Positions 7,183-12,305 of a stretch of 12,305 bases of DNA are shown here, one piece after another. The notes under the pieces were generated by a model. It worked only from the letters and a program-made list of their open reading frames with translations, made no database searches and was not told the DNA's origin. The translations under genes and the position numbers were made by a program. Source of the DNA: Methanobacteriota archaeon (lineage in GTDB: Archaea > Thermoplasmatota > Poseidoniia > Poseidoniales > Poseidoniaceae); the NCBI GenBank assembly GCA_018662715.1, contig JABJFP010000222.1, forward strand, positions 1-12,305, written 5' to 3'. Positions within the stretch are counted from its first letter, which is position 1; each line of letters opens with the position of its first letter.

Positions 7183-8047
7183 ATTCAAGTTCTTCGGGCT
7201 TCCAGTTTGGTTGACGCTTGTCAAGGAATGAGGACAAGCCCTCCTGTCCTTCGTCTGAACCTCGCATCCTGCTGGTAAAGTCCAGAGTATAATTACGCAA
7301 ATTGGCATCACTACCCGTCCAACGGTCAAAGTTCAGAGTCAATTCTTTGGCCAGTGTAATAGCACAGGGGCCGGTGGATAAGACCTCATTTGCAAGGGCG
7401 TCGATTGCAGCAGGCAGCTCGTCAATATTCTCTACCACCTGCTCAATAAATCCAGTTCGTAGTGCCTCATCTGCTCCGATTCGACTCGCCTGCATGGCTA
7501 AGCGGCGGAAGCAAGCAGAGCCGAGACGTCGGTAGACATAGGGACCGATTACAGCCGGTAGAATCCCAAGTTTGCCTTCAGAAAGCGCAATTTTAACATT
7601 CGCAGTGGCGATGACATGGTCAAGACAAGCAACAAGACCTGCCCCCCCGCCAAGTGCAACGCCTTGAACGGCTCCAATTGTAAAGCATGGATGAGCCCAT
7701 AGCCCATTGAACAAGCGATCCAATCGCTCTGAGTCTATTCGGTTCTCTTCTGCGGTATTTGCTCCTGCATCTCGCATCATGTTGATGTCTGCACCTGCGC
7801 AGAAATGGCGTCCAGCACCGGACAGAACCATGATGCGTAAGAAAGGGATTCCATTGGAATCATGCAGTTCTCCTTGGCGGCCTACACTTCGCTCGGCAGT
7901 CCAATCAAACAGGGTGCAAAGTTCTGTTATGAGTTGAACGTTGAGGGCATTGAATTTTTCCTCACGGTTGAGTTTTAGATGGCAAATTGCGTCATTGATT
8001 TCAATTGACACCAATTCGGTTTCAGGGGGTTGTTCCATAGAAATCAT
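7181..8047 (-). CDS. liuC: Methylglutaconyl-CoA hydratase (enoyl-CoA hydratase/crotonase family)
   Basis: This 288-residue crotonase-fold enzyme probably hydrates 3-methylglutaconyl-CoA, the product of the adjacent carboxylase, to HMG-CoA. The first oxyanion-hole segment is HFCAGADI (AGAD at 84-87) and the second is GGGAGL (133-138). LSEGKLGILPA follows, with E157 at the usual acid/base position. As in bacterial LiuC, the earlier catalytic Glu of typical enoyl-CoA hydratases is replaced (glycine in GGGAGL) and the segment LP-A-V-I-G-P-Y-V matches the LP-A-x-I-x-P-Y-V of that subgroup. Residues about 52-68 form a hydrophilic insertion, making it longer than the usual 260-265. GGAGA at 8059-8055 lies 7 nt from the ATG at 8047; an in-frame ATG at 8038 is less well placed. 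The gene follows liuB after 42 bp containing a TATA-like box. AtuE-type geranyl-pathway hydratase is an alternative. Confidence 0.88.
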   Translation of the reverse strand: MISMEQPPETELVSIEINDAICHLKLNREEKFNALNVQLITELCTLFDWTAERSVGRQGELHDSNGIPFLRIMVLSGAGRHFCAGADINMMRDAGANTAEENRIDSERLDRLFNGLWAHPCFTIGAVQGVALGGGAGLVACLDHVIATANVKIALSEGKLGILPAVIGPYVYRRLGSACFRRLAMQASRIGADEALRTGFIEQVVENIDELPAAIDALANEVLSTGPCAITLAKELTLNFDRWTGSDANLRNYTLDFTSRMRGSDEGQEGLSSFLDKRQPNWKPEELE

Positions 8048-8066
8048 GTGAAATTCTCCAATTGCA

Positions 8067-8074
8067 TTTTTAAA
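8067..8074 (-). promoter_or_regulatory. TATA-like box in the liuB-liuC gap
   Basis: TTTAAAAA on the minus strand, within an AT-rich run (8066-8079), is centred about 23 bp before the liuC ATG. It could drive liuC and the two alpha-chain genes independently of liuB. A Shine-Dalgarno site also precedes liuC, so read-through from liuB is equally possible. Confidence 0.45.
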
Positions 8075-8089
8075 TATTATATTGAAAAC

Positions 8090-9700
8090 TTACATCCTGA
8101 AAATTCCATATCGGTTGTCAGGCAAAGGTGCGTTACGGGCTGAAGCCAAACAGAGCCCGAGCACATCCCGAGTATCTCTTGGATCAATGATGCCGTCATC
8201 CCACAGACGTGCAGTGGAATAATACGGACTGCCTTCTGTTTCGTATTTGTCAAGAATTGGTTGACGGAATGCTTGGAGTTCGTCACCCTCGAGTGGGGGT
8301 AATCCCTCCCGTTGCCTTTGGTCTTGTTTGACAGTTGCAAGCACGTCCGCTGCTTGAGGCCCGCCCATTACTGAAATTCGGCTGTTGGGCCACATGAAAA
8401 GGAATCGTGGGTCGTAAGCCCGACCGCACATACCGTAGTTTCCCGCACCGTGTGAGCCGCCGATGATGACAGTGAACTTGGGGACGTTCACGCAGGATAC
8501 CGCAGTAACGAGTTTAGCCCCATCTTTTGCAATACCTCCGGCTTCATATGCTTGACCAACCATGAAACCCGTGATGTTCTGAAGGAAGATGAGAGGGATG
8601 CCTCGTTGCCCGCATAATTCAACAAAATGCGCCCCTTTGAGAGAGGATTCGGAAAAGAGAATACCATTGTTAGCAACAATACCAACCTTATGGCCGTGAA
8701 TGTGAGCAAATCCACAAACGAGTGTTGTTCCGTATCGTGCCTTGAATTCATGGAACCGAGACCCGTCAACAATACGGGCGATGAGTTCACGGATGTCCAC
8801 TGGAGTTCGATTGTCCGAGGGGATTAAACCGAGAAGGTCCTCAACATCGTGGGCTGGTTCTTCAGGCTCGCTGCTGGCTGCAGGTGCAAGGTTTCGTGGA
8901 CCAAGGTTTTCCACAACATTACGAACCATTCGTAAGGCTTCATCCTCATCCTCGGCAAAGTGGTCAGCAACCCCAGATTGAACAGTGTGAACTTCCGCAC
9001 CCCCCAGGTCTTCTGCAGTGACTTCTTCCCCGGTAGCAGCTTTGACGAGAGGAGGCCCAGCAAGGAAAATAGTGCCGTTTCCCTTGACGATAATGGACTC
9101 ATCCGACATGGCAGGGACGTAGGCCCCTCCTGCGGTACACGAACCCAGAACTGCAGCAACCTGAGGAATTCCATCCCCGGACATGCGGGCTTGGTTACGG
9201 AAGATACGTCCAAAATGGCCGATATCAGGGAACACCTCATCTTGCATGGGCAAAAAAGCACCACCAGAGTCAACGAGATAGATGCATGGCAGGTTATTCT
9301 CATGTGCAACTGTTTGGGCACGAATGTGTTTCTTTACGGTCATTGGATAATATGACCCGCCCTTGACGGTTGCATCGTTGGCGACGAAGAGACATTCGCG
9401 ACCGTGAACCATTCCGATGCCCGTTACGATGCCTGCAGAGTGGGCTCTACCGTCGTAAAGTTCGTGCGCAGCAAGCGGAGAAAGTTCCAAAAAAGCAGTC
9501 CCTGGGTCAATGATGCGTTCAATGCGCTCCCGTGGCAAATGCTTACCGCGTGAACGGTGGCGTTCCACGTATTTTCCCCCGCCGCCGTTAGAAGCGGTAG
9601 CAAGGCGTTCACGCAATTGGGCAATCAACGCTTCATTGTGCTCCTTGCGTTCAGAAAATTCAGGGTCTGCACGATTCACCCGACTTGGTAAACGGTCCAT
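8090..9700 (-). CDS. liuB: Methylcrotonyl-CoA carboxylase carboxyltransferase (beta) subunit
   Basis: This subunit transfers the carboxyl group from carboxybiotin to 3-methylcrotonyl-CoA in leucine/isovalerate breakdown. At 536 residues it matches the usual MccB length (about 535). It has two crotonase-like halves. The N-half has GSCTAGGAYVPAMSD (186-200). The C-half has NITGFMVGQAYEAGGIAKDG (375-394), where the N-I-T-G-F-M-V-G wording is characteristic of MccB, then GGSHGAGNYGMCGRAY (414-429) and WPNSRISVMGG (437-447). The C-terminus YGIFRM also fits MccB. These features separate it from propionyl-CoA carboxylase beta chains. GAGG at 9711-9708 lies 7 nt from the ATG at 9700. It heads the liuB-liuC-liuD cluster, with a TATA-like box and a 12-bp palindrome upstream. 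GnyB/AtuC (geranyl-CoA) is a close relative and the main alternative. Confidence 0.95.
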   Translation of the reverse strand: MDRLPSRVNRADPEFSERKEHNEALIAQLRERLATASNGGGGKYVERHRSRGKHLPRERIERIIDPGTAFLELSPLAAHELYDGRAHSAGIVTGIGMVHGRECLFVANDATVKGGSYYPMTVKKHIRAQTVAHENNLPCIYLVDSGGAFLPMQDEVFPDIGHFGRIFRNQARMSGDGIPQVAAVLGSCTAGGAYVPAMSDESIIVKGNGTIFLAGPPLVKAATGEEVTAEDLGGAEVHTVQSGVADHFAEDEDEALRMVRNVVENLGPRNLAPAASSEPEEPAHDVEDLLGLIPSDNRTPVDIRELIARIVDGSRFHEFKARYGTTLVCGFAHIHGHKVGIVANNGILFSESSLKGAHFVELCGQRGIPLIFLQNITGFMVGQAYEAGGIAKDGAKLVTAVSCVNVPKFTVIIGGSHGAGNYGMCGRAYDPRFLFMWPNSRISVMGGPQAADVLATVKQDQRQREGLPPLEGDELQAFRQPILDKYETEGSPYYSTARLWDDGIIDPRDTRDVLGLCLASARNAPLPDNRYGIFRM

Positions 9701-9716
9701 CTCAACGCCTCAATTT

Positions 9717-9728
9717 CACCCAAGGGTG
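9717..9728. promoter_or_regulatory. 12-bp perfect palindrome, candidate operator upstream of liuB
   Basis: CACCCAAGGGTG reads the same on both strands. It lies between the TATA-like box (9735-9742) and the predicted transcription start near 9712, where a bound protein could block RNA polymerase. The two-base centre makes it a poor hairpin, so a DNA-binding dimer is more plausible than an RNA structure. The function is inferred from symmetry and position only. Confidence 0.4.
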
Positions 9729-9734
9729 TGTCGC

Positions 9735-9742
9735 ATTTAATT
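9735..9742 (-). promoter_or_regulatory. TATA-like box upstream of liuB
   Basis: AATTAAAT on the minus strand predicts transcription starting near 9712. That gives a leader of about 11 nt which still contains the GAGG site at 9711-9708. It lies in the 80-bp gap after the DUF63 gene and is the best promoter candidate for the carboxylase cluster. Confidence 0.4.
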
Positions 9743-9780
9743 GCATGGAATCCAATTGAAGCAGAGATAATGCTCTGGGT

Positions 9781-11166
9781 TCAAACCCCGAGCATCAATC
9801 TACCAATGTCACGAAGACCAGGAGCCAGACCAACAATCAACACTGCAAGGACGATTAACAGCCGGAAATGTTGCTGGCGATGTTCAACTCGCATTTGAAC
9901 AAAAAGCCAAACGATAAGACCGACCAATATGCCTTTGATGATAGCGAAGAACCAGGCGCCCTCGCCCCATGAAATACCAATTATCTCGTTAATTCGCCCG
10001 CCGAATTGAATTACAGCGTCACTAACTGGGTGCTTTTCCCCATAGCCAAAGAAATCGATTCCCATCATCGTTGCAAAACCATCAGCCAATTGTCCAAAGA
10101 CCATTCCGAGAACCATTGGATGGGCGAGCAACGCTTTGTTGGAAAGGAATTCGACCGGATGAGATGCCCACTTTTCCGGTTGATCTTCCCATTCTTTGAG
10201 GCCGATACCTTGTGGAAGAACTCCTGCAGTATAGCCAGTTAACTTGAGTTGGTGAGCGTCTTCTTTTCCTGCACGGTACATGAACCAGCAAATCACCGCA
10301 GGTAGCCCCAAGACGATGAAAACCGGCCACAGTGTGACATCATTAGAAACTCGGCCGCTCTCCTGGGCCCATGGTGTGGACATGAACTGCCCCCAATGAC
10401 CGAGCCCTAGGACAATTGCACCAACTGCAAACGACAACATACCCCGAGTGATTGCTTCCCAGCCGCGTGTTTTTGTGATTGTAAACCACATGAGCACGCA
10501 GGCAGCAATCAATCCAACAAGCGCGATTGAAAAGGAAGATTCAGGATGTTCAATGTATGCAGGTCGGTAAAGCCAATACCACTGCAGCATCAGTGCTCCA
10601 AAGAGGAATCCAAGGATGAGTGTTGATTGACGCTCTTCAGCCTCATCGGTATGAACCCCATTCCATGCTCGACCCAACAAATGACTGATAATTGCAATTC
10701 CAACTAACCATCCCGCCAAGTGAAGATGAATGAGCGGGGAAATGAAAAGAACGTCTTGCGATGATGAAAAGAAGTCTGCATCTTCAAGAACACGCATTAC
10801 CGGTGCAAGGCAGACCCAAGCAATGAGGGCTAATGTCATCTTATCGTCACTTGGAAGGTTCCACTTTCGGAACAATGCTTGCAACAAGACTACTGAAGAA
10901 AGCATGCTCAGAGTGTAAATGGCCGTGTTTTGGGGAGTATATCCCGCATCTCCAGCAACACCTGCATCTTTGACTACAGGGTCCCAAATAATTGGCTTGA
11001 GGGTTTCAGTCCACACCGTATCAAAAGCAAGAATGAGTCCAGCCATGGCTACAAGACCAATGCCAATTGCACCCCAAATGACAACTTTCTCACCCTTGGA
11101 GTATTCATCATCGGGAAGTGGAGTATCCCACTCAACACCTTCGTTTTGGTCATCATCAATATCCAT
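9781..11166 (-). CDS. DUF63 family archaeal integral membrane protein
   Basis: This 461-residue protein has a charged cytoplasmic-type N-terminus (about 1-25) and roughly nine to ten hydrophobic segments, including about 27-48, 82-98, 110-124, 140-164, 181-200, 211-229, 241-258, 278-297, 403-423 and 434-448. Motifs I associate with DUF63 are GYTPQNTAIY (75-84), MRVLEDADFF (124-133), GQLADGFATMMGIDFFGYGE (358-377, followed by KHP), and the ending GLAPGLRDIGRLMLGV (446-461). The family is nearly confined to archaea and has no established function. Conserved acidic residues within membrane segments (E128, D129, D361, D371) would suit ion or proton handling, but that is speculation. AGAGGT at 11178-11173 lies 6 nt from the ATG at 11166. 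The gene follows the FKBP gene after 72 bp containing a GC-rich inverted repeat. Confidence 0.9.
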   Translation of the reverse strand: MDIDDDQNEGVEWDTPLPDDEYSKGEKVVIWGAIGIGLVAMAGLILAFDTVWTETLKPIIWDPVVKDAGVAGDAGYTPQNTAIYTLSMLSSVVLLQALFRKWNLPSDDKMTLALIAWVCLAPVMRVLEDADFFSSSQDVLFISPLIHLHLAGWLVGIAIISHLLGRAWNGVHTDEAEERQSTLILGFLFGALMLQWYWLYRPAYIEHPESSFSIALVGLIAACVLMWFTITKTRGWEAITRGMLSFAVGAIVLGLGHWGQFMSTPWAQESGRVSNDVTLWPVFIVLGLPAVICWFMYRAGKEDAHQLKLTGYTAGVLPQGIGLKEWEDQPEKWASHPVEFLSNKALLAHPMVLGMVFGQLADGFATMMGIDFFGYGEKHPVSDAVIQFGGRINEIIGISWGEGAWFFAIIKGILVGLIVWLFVQMRVEHRQQHFRLLIVLAVLIVGLAPGLRDIGRLMLGV

Positions 11167-11185
11167 AGATAGACCTCTGTAGTTG

Positions 11186-11205
11186 AGGGGGAATGGTACC
11201 CCCCT
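11186..11205. repeat. G-run/C-run inverted repeat upstream of the DUF63 gene
   Basis: Six base pairs can form between 11186-11191 (AGGGGG) and 11200-11205 (CCCCCT), with an 8-nt loop. It lies 20 bp before the DUF63 ATG and 33 bp after the FKBP stop. No T-run follows, so a simple terminator is not obvious; a leader structure or protein site is possible. Confidence 0.45.
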
Positions 11206-11238
11206 ATCGTTGTAACTCTAAGGAGAACGGTTTAGCAC

Positions 11239-12072
11239 TCATTCTTCTTCTTGAGAAGAGAGGCGGTCAATCAGGTCTGCTTTCTTTCCACCAACTGGAA
11301 GTCCTGCAGCCTTGAGACGTTCTTTGAGGTCAGCAACAGAGAGCTTGGACAAGTCCTCGTCCTCATCTTGGTCGTCATCGTCTTCAACACCAAATCCACG
11401 AGGCTCGTGGACCTCGATGAAGGAGACCTTACCGCATTCAACTGCATCACGGATGATGGTGACCAATCGGAATTTGAGCATGGCTGCATTGGTATCAAAC
11501 AACATTGTTTGAGGGATGACGATGTTCAAGTCGTCTCCGTCAAAAGAAACCTTGAATTCGCTGTGGCCGGTATTTGCTTCGAGAAGTGCATTGACTTGGT
11601 CTTCTTTGCCTTCAACGACCTTGACGATCTTGAAGGTATACTTGAGCGTCTTACCAGCCATTGGGTGGTTGTAATCGATACGGGCACGTCCAGCAGCAAG
11701 GTACGACAAGTATCCTTGACGGTTGTTGATGTTGACTGGGGCGCCGATGTAGAGTGAATTTGGGTCCTGAACCGCACGGATGAGTTTGTCGATACTGATT
11801 GTTTCGATTTGCGTGCTGTCTTTCTCTCCGTATGCCTCAGCAGGAGCAATGACGACTTCAATTTCCTTGTTTGCCTTTGCTTCTCCCAATGCGGCTTCAA
11901 AACCAGGGATGAGTTGACCGCCACCGACGACACAGACCATTGGCTGGTAAGTTCGGCTTTCTTGGTGTGATTCGTGCTCTTTTGCAACTTCTTCACGAGT
12001 GGTTTCGATGAGTTCACCGGTTTCACCGTTATACAATTCATAATCAACGTGGACAATTGTTCCTTCTTCCAT
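11239..12072 (-). CDS. FKBP-type peptidyl-prolyl isomerase with C-terminal SAP domain
   Basis: This 277-residue protein is a long archaeal FKBP (SlyD/FKBP26 type). The FKBP core (about 1-155) shows VDYELYNGETGELIETT, GGGQLIPGFEAALGE (50-64) and APAEAYGEKD (76-85), with a chaperone-like inserted-flap region after AYGE. A second alpha/beta domain (about 156-225) follows, as in archaeal long forms. A very acidic linker (about 230-240) leads to a SAP helix-extension-helix (LSKLSVADLKERL...GKKADLIDRL, about 241-273), a module usually linked to nucleic-acid binding. The expected role is proline isomerisation and folding in the cytoplasm, perhaps near DNA, RNA or ribosomes. The active-site Asp typical of the F-D pair appears as Glu23 (L-I-E-T-T). 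GGAGG at 12084-12080 is 7 nt from the ATG at 12072. There are 72 bp to the downstream DUF63 gene. Confidence 0.93.
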   Translation of the reverse strand: MEEGTIVHVDYELYNGETGELIETTREEVAKEHESHQESRTYQPMVCVVGGGQLIPGFEAALGEAKANKEIEVVIAPAEAYGEKDSTQIETISIDKLIRAVQDPNSLYIGAPVNINNRQGYLSYLAAGRARIDYNHPMAGKTLKYTFKIVKVVEGKEDQVNALLEANTGHSEFKVSFDGDDLNIVIPQTMLFDTNAAMLKFRLVTIIRDAVECGKVSFIEVHEPRGFGVEDDDDQDEDEDLSKLSVADLKERLKAAGLPVGGKKADLIDRLSSQEEE

Positions 12073-12087
12073 GGTAATGCCTCCAAA

Positions 12088-12114
12088 GGGGATGTTTCGG
12101 CGACCGACCCCCCC
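12088..12114. repeat. G-run/C-run inverted repeat with inner stem upstream of the FKBP gene
   Basis: On the minus strand a run of seven G (12114-12108) is followed by TCGG-TCG-CCGA, a 4-bp stem with a 3-nt loop (12107-12097). Then comes AACAT and CCCC (12091-12088), which can pair with part of the G-run. It ends 3 bp before the GGAGG ribosome-binding site. Its layout resembles the element before the DUF63 gene. Confidence 0.4.
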
Positions 12115-12136
12115 TTCATAATTCCATTGGAAGAAT

Positions 12137-12305
12137 TCATTCTTCTTCTGAAGGGATTAATTCGTCTTGATTGGAAGGCAGTGAACCGTTTTTGCCCTGT
12201 GAAAGAGCGACCAATGTCATGCCGCCTATCATCAGGCCCCAGCCCGCCCAAACGGCATGGGAATGAGGAAGAACGTAGATGGTTACACGGACCAACTCTA
12301 CTGAA
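12137..12305 (-). CDS. C-terminal end of an integral membrane protein, possibly CcmF-like (cut by window edge)
   Basis: A minus-strand frame open from the window edge ends at TGA 12139-12137, giving about 56 residues. It reads VELVRVTIYVLPHSHAVWAG, then a hydrophobic helix (WGLMIGGMTLVAL) and a polar tail ending PSEEE. A Trp-rich turn followed by a final helix with G-W-G-x-M-I-G-G resembles the end of CcmF-type cytochrome c haem-lyase proteins, which finish with a loop, a W-x-G motif and a last helix. That family call is tentative because only the tail is visible; the coding call is firmer, since the competing frame in this stretch is basic and lacks a protein-like pattern. The gap of 64 bp to the FKBP start carries a GC-rich inverted repeat. 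Confidence 0.65.
   Translation of the reverse strand, partial: SVELVRVTIYVLPHSHAVWAGWGLMIGGMTLVALSQGKNGSLPSNQDELIPSEEE

Noticed and set aside
8824..9321. A 165-codon minus-strand frame within liuB.
   Set aside because: It overlaps the well-matched liuB frame in another phase and shows no domain.
9762..9777. CAGAG/CTCTG inverted repeat after the DUF63 stop as a terminator.
   Set aside because: The stem is only 5 bp with no T-run after it on the minus strand; it is likely chance.
11526..12251. A 241-codon open frame on the minus strand across the FKBP start and the upstream gap.
   Set aside because: It is out of frame with the FKBP gene it overlaps, has a Lys/Ser/Arg/Thr-rich low-quality composition, and the FKBP frame has strong motifs and a ribosome-binding site.
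1..12305. CRISPR arrays, tRNA/rRNA genes, insertion sequences, attachment sites.
   Set aside because: I saw no spaced direct repeats, transposase motifs or RNA-gene signatures while reading both strands.

Overview
The window looks like a piece of a planktonic euryarchaeal genome, most likely Marine Group II (Candidatus Poseidoniales). The reasons are: a DUF63 membrane protein, a family essentially limited to archaea; a long archaeal-type FKBP prolyl isomerase with an acidic linker and a C-terminal SAP domain; TATA-like boxes about 25 bp upstream of start codons with little or no leader; and tightly packed genes joined by ATGA stop/start overlaps. The lineage is inferred from gene content only. 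No marker gene such as rRNA is present.

All but one of the genes are on the minus strand, so the biological order runs from high to low coordinates. From the right edge: the C-terminal end of a membrane protein (possibly CcmF-like), the FKBP-SAP isomerase, the DUF63 membrane protein, then a leucine/isovalerate catabolic cluster at 9700-5202. That cluster holds the methylcrotonyl-CoA carboxylase carboxyltransferase subunit (liuB), a methylglutaconyl-CoA hydratase (liuC), a biotin carboxylase subunit and a separate biotin-carrier subunit. Together the last two are about as long as one normal fused liuD/MccA protein. The order B-C-D matches the bacterial liu operon, which suggests acquisition from bacteria followed by, or together with, a split of the alpha subunit. 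Isovaleryl-CoA dehydrogenase, HMG-CoA lyase and biotin ligase are not in the window.

One plus-strand gene (4324-5196) encodes an unusual tandem of two gamma-glutamylcyclotransferase-like domains. It converges on the carboxylase cluster with only 5 bp between stops. It diverges from the left cluster across a short region that carries a TATA-like box for each direction.

The left cluster (4208 to 1, minus strand) starts with a 12-TM RND/MMPL exporter. An ATGA overlap joins it to an unrecognised five-TM protein, followed by a thioredoxin-like lipoprotein. A second ATGA overlap joins that to a DUF4281/ABA4-like membrane protein cut by the window edge. All four products are predicted to be membrane proteins or membrane-anchored, and they may form one envelope system of unknown substrate. 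This is the least described part of the window.

No tRNA, rRNA, CRISPR array, insertion sequence or attachment site was seen, and no stretch over 300 bp lacks a gene.
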